From positions 7,164,527 to 7,228,526 of the forward strand of contig CM042548.1 of assembly GCA_023630585.1 (NCBI GenBank): DNA of 64,000 nt, read 5' to 3'. Below, piece after piece: positions 35,138-47,200 of this stretch. The notes under the pieces were generated by a model. The model was given only the letters and a program-made list of their open reading frames with translations. It did not search any database and was not told the DNA's origin. Position 1 is the stretch's first letter, and each line of letters starts with the position of its first letter. Source of the DNA: Cranoglanis bouderius. Lineage: Eukaryota > Chordata > Actinopteri > Siluriformes > Cranoglanididae. Both the position numbers and the translations under genes were made by a program.

Positions 35138-36045
35138 AAATCACACCTCTCTCTTAAGGCCACATCTTTCCAGTTGTGTGGGTGTTAGGTGCGGGAAAAC
35201 GCTGCCTGTGCAGACTGTGGTAAATGGCCAATGAGAAGCAGAATGCATGCATTTCAGTTGCATAATGCAAAGGGAAATTTCTCCAGGTGCTTTTGAAGTT
35301 TTTTGAAAGTGTAAGATGATGGCAAATTAAAGTTGTCAGGAATTCCCCTTCTTTTTTTTTTCTTTTTTTTTGTTTTAGGTTGGGGGTGGTGAAAGTTACT
35401 TACTCTCTATTGTGCTCTTTCCCTTTTTGGTTTTATCTTCCTAGCAGTAAGTTGTCTTGTTATAAAATATTAGAGTGCTTGTGCTTCCTAATTATGCATT
35501 ATGTTTATTTACACTAATAGTAAGATGTATAAATTAGAATCTTAAAAAAAAAAAAAAAAACTTTTTGATTTCTTTGTCAAGGTTTAATGAAGAGAATCTG
35601 ATCCAAATGCATTTGCCAAAACTCTGAATCCTTTGGGAAAATAGTTGCCATTTATATGTAGGTTCTATGAATTCTGACAGATATCCAGGGGTTTAAAGTT
35701 AAACATCGGTTATGTTATTTGCTGTAGGCTTGTGCAGTGATTATAGGGGGTTTTATACGTTTAGTATCATTGGTCACACGCAGTAGTATAATTATGCCGT
35801 ATTTTCAGGAGTACAGCTTCCGTGCACTTCCCATTTTATGCCTTGTTGTGAGTTAACTGCTATGTTGAACTTTCCTGGGTTTGTGACCATCTGCTCAGGA
35901 CGGGATACGTCACGACCCTGTGTAAACAAATAGCCTGCTTGTTAACCTTTTGTTAACTAAAGCTGACAGATGGCCCAAAAGTTACATGTATGAATGAGGA
36001 GCATCTTGCTCAATTTAGGCAGAATGTTTAGAGAAGAACTGTCAG

Positions 36046-36095
<50 letters not shown>

Positions 36096-39000
36096 GCATT
36101 CAGATTTTCACTACTTAAAAGTTTGAATGGAGAAGAAGAAAAAACGGATTCTTTGATGAATCTTAATTCTAGTTTGAACAATTATGCATCAGTGCACAAA
36201 ATAATAATTCAACCTCCAATTTTTTTTTTTTTTGGACAAACAAACATTTGATCCTCTTTGAAACAGTGCCTATTAATAAAGATGATACACACTATCAAAT
36301 GACACATAAAACTGACATTTTGTAGTAGTTTTCACAATTTAAATGAACAAAAAACAGATCAGTCACATGGAAAAAGTAAGTACACCCCTACATTTATAAC
36401 ACCTTCAAATCCAAACTGTTGTCTGACTTTTTTATGGTGGTTTTTTCAGCAGTGGCTTCTTCCTGGCTGAGCAGCATTTCAGGTTATGTCGATATAGGAT
36501 TCGTTTTTACTGTGGATATAGATATAGTCTAGCTGTTTGCTCCAGCATCTTCACAAGCTCCTTTGCTGTTATTCTTCGTTCGACTTGCACTTTTCGCACC
36601 AACCCATGTTCATCTCTAGGAGACAGAATGACCTGAGCGGTATGGTGGCTGCATGGTCCCATGGTGTTTATACTTGCATACTGTTGTTTGTACAGATGAA
36701 CGTGGTACCTTCAGGCATTTGGCAATTGCTCCCAAGGATAAACCAAACTTGGGGAGGTCTACATATTTTTTCTGAGGTCTTGGCTGATTTCTTTTGATTT
36801 TTCCCATGATGTCAAGCAAAGAGGCACCGAGTGTGGATGTAGGTCTTCAAATACATTCACAGGTACACCTCCAATTGACTCCAATTAGCCAAATTGACAC
36901 AAGGCTTGACATAATTTTCTGGAAAGTTTCAAGTTGTTTAAAGGCACAGTTAACGTAGTGTATGTAAACTTCTGCTCACTGGAATTGTGATAGCCAATGA
37001 AGTGAAACAATCTGTCTGTAAAGAGTTGTTTCGAAAAATTACTCGTGTCATGCACAAAGTAAATGTCCAAAACGACTTGCCAAAACTATAGTTTGCTAAT
37101 ATGAAATCTGTGGAGTGGTTCGAAAATGAGTTTTAATGACTAGAAGTGTATGTAAACTTCTGAGTTCAACTGCAACTTTGAGTGAAAAAAAAAAAAGTCA
37201 TTAATGTAAAGCAGCAGCGCAGGCAGATCCTCTGTGTCTTGCTGCCTCATTCACACAGCTGAAAGTCAAGCGCATGTCCCATCATTCACTCTAACGAACA
37301 CTTTAGATGTTGAAAAGTGATTTCCATGGTAGCATATCGATTAAATTACAGATGAATTAAAGATGAATGGCATTTCCTACATGAACAAACAAACCGAAAC
37401 AAGACACTGTCTATAGGGTGGATTGTATTCATAGTTGATTTGCATGCTCATAGTGAGGAATTGAAGTTGCCATATCAGTATTCAGATTTCAAACATAACT
37501 ACAGACTTATGCTACTCAGGCAGTTGCATGGCAGTTGTTCCGTGGACTGATCAATCGAAAGTGGAGGTTTTGGGAAAACTGGTCCTGTTACATCTGGCAC
37601 AGCATTCCACAATAAGAATATCATGCGAACACTCATGGTGGTGGTGGTAGTGCGATGGTGTGGGGATGCTTCGCTTGTTCAGGGCCTGTCGACTTGCTGT
37701 AGTTGATGAGGCTATGAATTCTGCTCTGTACAAGGAAATCCTAAAGGAGAATGTCTGGGCATCAGCCTGCGATGCACAGTTGGGTTATGCAGCAAGACAA
37801 TGATCTGAAGCACAATAGCAAGTCCACCTCTGAATGGCTCAAAAGAAACAAGGTTAAGGTTTTGGAGTGGCCTAGTCAAAGCCTTGACTTTGAGAACCCT
37901 GAACCCCATTGAGATGCTGTGGCAGGACCTTAAACAGGCAGTTCATGGTCTCCAGTGTGGCTGAATTAAAGCAATTCTGCAAAGAAGAGTGGGACAGAAT
38001 TACCCCACAGCAATGTGAACGACTGATCTCCAGTTATTGGGAGCGTTTGGTTGTAGTTGTTGCTTCTGAAGGTGGCAGAACCAACTATTAATGCTGCATT
38101 TGATCTATCTTGAAAGTGGAAAGTCAGGAAACTTGGAATTACATCAATTTCAACCTCAAATTATGAAATGGAAAAAAACATGGAAGCCCTCGTCTTTTGT
38201 TAACACCAAGCTAGCTGCTTACTGTGATGAGTGATGTGTTTTTATCTTCTCAAAACAGTGATCTGAATAGTCAGTTATAGATTTAACACACGGATATGTC
38301 TGTGTTGATTGGTCTAAAGCAGATACTTGTCTATACAGCATAACTCGTTTAAATGTAAGAGGTGTTTACTGTTGATGCTGAGAGCAGCCATGTTGATTTG
38401 ACATCAGTTTAAAAGGACAGTTACTTTGTCACAAGTGATATAGGAGTTGTATAATCCTTTTCTTAAAGTCAATTAGATGATCATTCAAAAACTCTTACCT
38501 CACATTTTCCTTGACTTATATTGCATTTTGTATGAGGATCTGAAACCATTTTCACAAATATGCAAAAATAGAGCAAATCCGGAGGGGATAAATATGGCAC
38601 TGTACGAATATACAATGCTGTGAAAAAGTATTTGCATTTTATTATGATTTCTTCTGTTTTTGTGTATGTCTCAAACTAAATAGTTTTAGATCTTCAAACG
38701 AAATACAACATAAAACAAAGCCAACCTGAAAAAACACACAATACCGTTTTTATTTATTCATTTTATTGAAGCAACACCTATCACCCATGTGAAAAACTAA
38801 TTGCCCCCTTAAACTTAAAACCTGGTTGAGCCACCTTTCGCAGCAATAACCGCAACCAAAAGCTTCTGATAACTGGAGATCAGTCTTTCACTCTAGGACT
38901 TACTCCTATGCTTTGGATCATTGTCTTGCTGCATAATCCAGTTGCGCTTGTGTTTCAACTTATGGACTGAAGACTGGACATTCTCCTTTAGGATTTTCTG

Positions 39001-42000
39001 GTAGAGAGCAGAATTCATGTTTCCCTCAATTAATGCAAGTTGCCCAGGCCCTGAAGCAGCAAAGCATCCCCACACCATCACACTTCCACCACCATGCCTG
39101 ACCGTAGGTATGAGGTTTTTTTGTGGAATTCTGAGTTTGGTTTATGCCAGATGTAAAGTGACCCCTGTCTTCCAAACAGTTCCACTTTCTACTCATCAAT
39201 CCACAGAACATTCTCCCAAAAGGTTTGAGGATCATCAAGGTGTGTTTTGGCAAAATTCAGACGAGCCTTAATGTTCTTCTGGGTTATCAGTGGTTATCAC
39301 CTCACCACTCTTCCATGGATGCCATTTTGCCCAGTGTCTTTCTGATACTGGTGTCATGAACAATGACCTTTATTGATACAAGAGAGACCTGTAGGTCCTT
39401 TGATGTTGTCCTTGGCTCTTTTGTGACTTGCTGGATGAGTAGTCGCTGTGCTCTTGAAAGAATTTTGGAAGGTCGGCCAATTCTGGGAAGGTTCACTACT
39501 GTGCAGAGTGTTTCCATTTGGAGATAATGGCTCTCACTGTGGTCCTTTGGAGTCCCAGAGATTTTAAAATAGCTTTGTAACCCTTCCCAGACTGATATAT
39601 TTCAATCACCTTCTTCCTCAACATCTCTGGAATTTCTTTCAATTTTGGCATAGTGTGTTACTGGGTAAGACCTTTTAACCAACTTCATGCTGTTGAAAAA
39701 GTTGATTTGATTGAACAGGGTTTGCAGTAATCAAGCCTGGTTGCGTCTAGACCAGCTGAACCCCATTATGAATGCAGTTTCATAGATTTGAGGAATTAAT
39801 AACTACGGGGGTAAATACATTTTCACACAAGCCCAGTTGGTATTGGATAACTTTTTTGCTTCAATAAATAACATTTTCATTTAAAAACTATATTTTGTGT
39901 TTACTCGGGTTGTCTTTGTTTTATCTGAAATTTTATTTTAATTTCTGAAACAATTTAGTATGAGAGAGACATAAAAACATAAGAAATAAGCAAATACTTT
40001 TACACATCCCTGTACATATTTGTAATCTTTTATTTTTAATTTATGTGTGGATTTTATTTAATTTTTCTTTTGTGAATAGCCTGCTGTTTGTGTAGCTCTT
40101 ATTTTTGGTATTTGCAAATTATGCAATAAAAATACCCCTGTACTCAAGTTTCACAAGGATGTTTTTCTGGTTAATGCATGTGCATGCTGGTAGGAAGGTA
40201 GGTGGGTGGGCGGGCCAGGAAAGATGAAGGAAAGATGAAGAAAAGAATAGCAAAATTATCGTTTTGAGTTTACTCTGACCCATTTGTACAATGTCCCTTC
40301 CCTTAGACTTTGAGCAGGTGTCTGCATGTTAGCGATGCTGGATGTCACTTTGTGTCCAAAATCTCCGAGCTTGTTGTCTGTTTCAGCCCGTGGGCACTGA
40401 TTCGGCAGCTCAGCCTGCAGTGAAGAGAGTCAGGAAGTTGGAGTGTGCGGGCGGTATTGTTTAGATTAGGTTTTCATGTGTGCTCTAAGCTTCTTTATCT
40501 CGGCAGCTGCGGCTGCTGTTCAAATCGGTGATGTGCACATCATCCTTCCTCCTCCTTCTCTCACTGAACGTTGTTTACATCTTGCAATGTGTGACATGTA
40601 TTGGGTGTCCTGAGAGAGATAGAGTGAGAAAGTGTGCCCGCAAGGCAGAGTTGCAGTGTCATTTAGAGCTACTCATGCTGTCATCGTGACTCAGAGCTGC
40701 AGTACAACAGTACACTGCAATCCTTCTTTAAATGCTACAATTTTACCAACACATTTCAGTTAATAGGAGAGAACTAGGATAATACAGTTTATGAACGCTA
40801 ACCCATTTGCAAATAATTATGTTATAAATATATACTAATAAAAACATTTTGCAGTCAGATTGTTGTGGCTGAAGAGTGCATTTTGTCATGTCACTGCCCA
40901 TTAATATTCATGTTCTTAACATCATTTCTGAGGCATTTTACATAACAGTTTATGTCATATTAACACCACTTACTGGGCTACTATGCTCATGGGAGTGTTT
41001 TCAATCATATTCATGTTCAAGGGTAAAAACTTATCTTTTTAAAAACATCTGTATACATGTGGATGGGGCCTCAGGTGCATTTGTTTAATACTACAGTAAT
41101 CATACTTCATGTGCTCCATTTGCATCACCAGCATCTACTAGTATTATAAATGACCGATATTTACCGAGCCACAGCTATCAGAGATACTCAAATAAAAAGA
41201 TAAAATGGCCATCATTACTTAATGTTCATATGCCGTGTGATTTGCACCAAATGCTGGTCTGTTTGCCTCTCCTGGTGTGGTTCATTTAGGCAGGTGAGGA
41301 CACATCAGTCTCGCTCAGGTGCTGGCTAGGTGCTGGGTATCATTTCAAAATGTTCAGTACCAATACCAAAAAAAAGACCTTTTTTCAATACCTTTTCTGT
41401 AATTGTGACCATCAGCAAGGCACACAATATTGTAGCTACTGGTAATCATTCAGCCTTTACTGCTAGATACAGCTAAAGCTTTTTTAGCTTTTAGTTTAAA
41501 AGAGCTGTGACCCTTTAACAATAAATCCGGTTATTGTTCTGTGACCTTCCTCTGAAATGACATCCTTGACTTTTTTGCTGTGGTGAAAGATGTGGTTTCC
41601 CAATGGATGACCACATTAGTTGGGGAAAAACTGGCCCCAACACTGAAAACATTTGTTTTTCGGAATCTCCGGCCACAACAGAGCAGTGTTGTTCTTCATT
41701 CAGTCAAAAACTCTGCAACTTATTGACCATGTTTAATCAGGTTTGGTGTATTACCTGATTTCACAACAGCGATGTTAAGGTATTTATTGCACCAGGAAGT
41801 GTCCTCGTCTACAAATACAGCCAGACGGTGTCCTCTGTGACATACTGTATGTGGCCAAACGTATGTGAACACCTTAGTATTTAACTAGTATTTAATCCCA
41901 TTCCAAAACCATGAGCATTAATATTGCACAAGAGCTTGTGCACTGTTGTTGGTTAGGGAGGCTTGGTACGAAGTTGGCGTTCCAGTTCATATCAAAGGTG

Positions 42001-44209
42001 TTCACTGGGGTTGAGGTCAGGCCATTTGAAGTCTTCCACTCCAACTCTGGCAAACCATGTCTTCGTGGATCTCACTTTGTGTACAGGGCATTGTCATGCT
42101 GAAACAGGTTTGGGCCCTTTAGTTCCAATGAATGGGAACTTTAATGCCACAGCATTCAGAGACATCCTATACAATTCTGTGCTTCCAACTTTGTGGCAAC
42201 AGTTTTGGGAAGAAACACATATGGGTGTAATGGTCTGGCATCCACAAACTTCTGCTCATAAGATGCATTTACATGCTCTCTCTTTGCTGTCCTTACCTCA
42301 AGGAGCCAGCCAGACTCAGAAGTCGGTTGCCTAGTGTTTCTTCTTTTGCCTTTTTGTTTTTATTATTTTTTTTACTTTGAATCTTTTTTTATTATTTAAA
42401 ACAGTATTGAAAAGAGGTACCATTTTTTTCTACACCTTCCAGTACTCTGTAATACCAAAATTTTCCCATTACTGCTTTTATAAGTACAAGCAGTCCAAGA
42501 TGTGCACAGCTCTCCCTAGACTGGTTTGAATACATTGAGAGCATGATTTGACCCTGATTTAACCCAGCTGTGTGAAGTAAAAAAAATAAAAAAAAATTTT
42601 AAGAAAGAAAGAAAATTGTGTATTATGGTTTGCGGGTAGCAAGATGCGAGGTGCAAATTGAGCCAAAGCATATGGTGGCGGTAGCGACGATGATGATGGA
42701 TACAGTTAGTGAAATTTCTGCTTGCCAAAGGTTTGTTTACATTTTCCATTGCCATATTTCTAATCCAAAAACTGCTGAGGCTTGTGGTATTCTGCTTCAG
42801 CCTTTCCCACACACTATACCTCAGCTTTATTTTGTTTTGTTCATTATGTGTAGTAAATCTCCAGCCCCGTTTACACCTGGTATTAACGTGCGTCTCAAAT
42901 GATCAGATTACTGGTGGTCAGCCGACCACTGATCAGTTCCAGCACTACTAGCGTTAAGCAGTTGGATGCCATTTCTTGATTAGGCGGTCAATGAAAGCTT
43001 TCATGTAGGTTACTATCAATGACCTTTATTTATCAATCAAACAAAGTAAATGTTGTACATGTTTGCCATTTTGGTTTAATAAAAACAGAGTAAACAAAAT
43101 GATGGAATGCAACTGGATTAATAACTGTTTTCTCATATCTCGCTCATTATTTACAGCCTACCGAGAAATGTACATGCATGTGGACTTTAGTGGAACGGGC
43201 ACAGTGAGTTCAAAAATAAAGGGAATTATGACCTACCTAAAATGTTGTGACAGAATTAGATCAGAAGAACTATATATGGCTTTTGTAATAAGTGTTCCTC
43301 CTAGGCTCCCTTGAGGTGAGTGAGAGGTAGGCTGCAAAATAGTATGTAGGCCTGTAGCACTGTAAGATGCACTCACCTTGTTTGTACAGCTTACCCTGTA
43401 GGATAAACGTGGACCTACTCTAGACCAACCTGTCTCTTGTAGCAGGCATCCAGAATACTACAAGCACATTAACACAGCAGTTGATATTTTTAAATGTGTA
43501 TGTCAGGTTAACTGCATATTGAGCAATATTAAAATGGATTTGGTTCTTTTTTGGTTCTTGATGCGTTAGACACAGACTTGTGCAGTCTTTTCTTACAAAA
43601 GCACCCCATTTAATTACAGGAGCACAGCATTTTCCTGTGTACGTCGTTAAAATGCACAGCATAGAATAAAATTTGAACAATAACCAAGTAAGCATATGTT
43701 TAACAATTTTTTTAATTTTTTATAAATCCTACACCGTGCATTTACATAAACAGGGGTGGACAAATGAAAAATCCTGTGTGCTGTCCAGTCACATGTTTTT
43801 GTTGCCTGGAAACCAGTGACGTTCTATGACATTTTTGAGCTTCATTCCTATGTATATTGCTCAGATTTCAACATCCCTGCCTTTTTGTGGTTCTGAAAAT
43901 GTTGCCCGTCATCTGCGCAAGCTAATTAATCGTTCCTGCTGATGACCTGATCCTGTCTTCAGTTGATGTGTGCACTGCTGCATGTGGTGGGATTCAGGAG
44001 CAAATATCACATGCCAAAGCAAAGTGCATCATGCTACAAATATATCTGATTTGAAAAGGTGGTTGATTTTTCAGCATCTTTCTGAAGCTACTTGTTCTTC
44101 ATGCATTTATGGAAAACAAAACTGGTAGCCTTATTCATCCCAGTTGCTAAGCTAGGGATTTGTCCACCCCTGTATGAACCAATGAGGGTGAAAATTGCCA
44201 CGTGCATTA

Positions 44210-44284
<75 letters not shown>

Positions 44285-47200
44285 CAGTGGGTATAGAAAA
44301 GAATCACCCCCCTTTAAAATAATCACATTTTGTTGCTTTTGATTGAATGAAGACGGACACAGTTTTTGATTTATCCAGCTGTATTTACTCAGTCCAACTT
44401 ATAACATCCAAGTGAAAGATATAACACCAACATGTCAGAATTTTTTTTTTTTTTAAATTAAAAGACAGAATCACTAAAAAAGTTTTAAGTACAAACTTTG
44501 TTATAGATGTTTTATTTTATGACTTCTACATTATCAAGTCAGTACAAAAAAAACATTTTAGATTCCAAAACCTTAGTTTTATTACATAAGAGACACTTTT
44601 CAGACAAAAAACACAATGAAGGCTGCTGGGTTTTGCTGAAAAAATAAGAAGCAAGTGCGAAAGTCAAAGTCTCCAGAAGAACTGTGGCTGGTTCTGCAAG
44701 ATGCTCAATAAAACTTACCAGCTCATTTCCTCATAAAACTGCACTAATTGTACCGGAGACTACTATTTTTATTTTTGTTTTTGGCACACCAGATATTGAC
44801 TTGGTTTCATTTACTACTGTTTACTGCTCTTTATGTTATTATTTTTTAAATGTAGAAACATTTATTTTAATTATTTTGAAGCCACCTTTGCTCTACAGCA
44901 TTTCTTTGCATGTGCCTAAAACTTTTGCACAGTACTGTATGTGTATATACAATATATTATTTTATTTATTTATTTATTTTTTGTTTGTTTTTTTTGAGGC
45001 TCCCCAATACACAATACATAGACCAAATCCCTGATGGTTTCCTATTAACTACATATACTCACTACATAGTGTATAACATGGTATAACAATGGTACTGTAG
45101 AACTTGATGCCGATTCAGCCACAGAAACTGGGCAACTTCAATAAGTACCCATTGGAATTTTACTTACTTGCATGTATATTACATTTATCAACCTGTTTTT
45201 AAATAAACTCTCAGGATTTTCAGAACTTTTGGGATTCTTTAGCTGCCTAACTTTTACGCACTGAACTATTTCATGAAGCCATGACAGGTTTGTACATTGC
45301 TGTTAAATAGGTTTCAGATTGAATAATGCACAGTGCAGCTCTGTTCTGTAACCTCAGGCTGAATGTAACTAAAAGAATCAACAAATTACAACTTTGTGGT
45401 GATCATCTTGAAATTTGTATTGATCATATTACATGTATTATGTATTACATAATGAATTCAGCTGATTGCATGTCCATATTTATTTTTATAGGAAGATGCA
45501 TTTGAAGGTTTTGATACAGTCATTGAAAATGGAAGAGTACATTGTCCTGGATGGACCTCAACAGGTGAAGTGTCTTGAACATGTTTTGCCATTTAACATA
45601 TTTGCCATTTAACAAAAAATGTTAATTGAATTTGTTTAAGAAAAGGATAAAAGCATAAGTTGAAATATGTTAGTTTGTGGTCTTTTTCATAGCTTGTAAT
45701 AATTATATAATTTGCCACAAAGGCCTTCATCTACAGTAAGAAATGTATTTCAGTTTCTAAATGTTACACTTTGTTTGTTAGCTAAATTGTCACATGAGAA
45801 GAAGCCAAGAGGCCGCCCCCCAAGACGTTGGACTGTGCAGAAATTGGCTACACGTGTTGAACCTCATCCTCTGTCTGCCATCACAACTCCACCCACAGAG
45901 AAGGTAAAGCGGCCACCAGGTAGACCTCCTGGCTCTGGGGAAAAAAGAAGAGGCCGTCCTCCTGCTTCTGGTAACCAGAGAACCTGGCTGCAAGGTGGCC
46001 AAGCGTTATCTAGTGACAGCAGGGATGCTGGACTGGAGCACAACAGTAGTCCAGCACTTCGCAAGGACAGTGTGGAAGATGACAAGGAGAGAAAGGCTGC
46101 AAAGAGAACTCCCCTTGGATCTGTGCAGCAGCAAGAATCTGAGGACAAGTTAACAAAAGTGGGCCGTGATTCAAAGGTGACCAAACTGAAGCGGATGCGG
46201 GATGTCAAACTGAAGCCCCTTAAGTCTGGACTTTTAAAGGGTGTTCCAGTTCCCTTTGTGCAAAGACGGAAGCGTGGCAGACCTCCTTCTGCTGAGCGCC
46301 TCAAAGCAGAGATTGCTGCTGCTTCACTGGCCCTGGAATTTTCCCCCTCTGAGTCTGGCACTGGCAAACATAAGACCTTCAGTGTTTGCCTAGAAGAAGA
46401 TATGGATCCCCGCTCTACACAGCATCTCAAGCTCAGGGCCTCTCATTCTGCTGATGAACGCACTACCCCAGATTCCCCAGGTTCCGAATCAGTCATCAAT
46501 CCAACCACACCTTCTAAACTCGGAAGTCGTTTGGGTTTACGGCAGAGTCCTCGCCATATCAAGCCTGTGCGCACTGTCCCACCTTCCAAACGCACTGATA
46601 CCACTATTGCAAAGCAGTTACTGCAGCGGGCTAAGAAAGGGGCACGCAAAAAGAAACTGGAGGCAGTGAGTACTCAGGGAGCAGTAGCTATTGAATCTGG
46701 TATTAGGAAGAGAACAAGAACACAGCTGAAAAACATTCGGCAGTTCATAATGCCTGTGGTGAGTACAGTCTCCTTGCGGATTATTAAGACCCCTAAGCGC
46801 TTCATTGAAGATGAGTTTGGTGCCCCTCCCCCACACATGAAAATTGCACGCTTGGACTCTACTGTGCCACCTCCAGTCACCCATCCCTCAACAACATCCT
46901 CCACACTTGTTTCCACTGCTCCAAGTACAACTGGAACTGTGGCCATCGCTGGGGCAGGACCGCCTGTTGATACCTTCCCTCCCCCTCCGCCCCCTGCCCC
47001 CACTGCCACTGCCGCTGTTGCAACAGGAAGTCTCCTCAGTAACAATAGCTGCAACAGCAATGGACGTTTCAGTAGTAGTGCAGCATCTTGTGGTTCCAGT
47101 GCAGTGTCACAACATTCCTTCCAACTCTCCTCAGGAGAGTCTTCACGCTCCAGCAGCCCCAGTCTGGATGACTCCTCTTGTGACTCGCAGATTTCAGATG

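Larger units (their letters stand above)
30232..36214. other. kmt2a intron 1, left part
   Basis: No coding exon or clear transposon is recognised. It holds homopolymer runs (A at 31556-31572, T at 31662-31678, T at 36048-36090), a (TG)n tract at 35102-35134 and scattered GC-richer sequence near exon 1. Regulatory elements are plausible in a long first intron, but none can be shown here. Confidence 0.45.

Noticed and set aside
35957..36251. Poly-F and poly-K frames
   Set aside because: Caused by the long T-run on the opposite strands.
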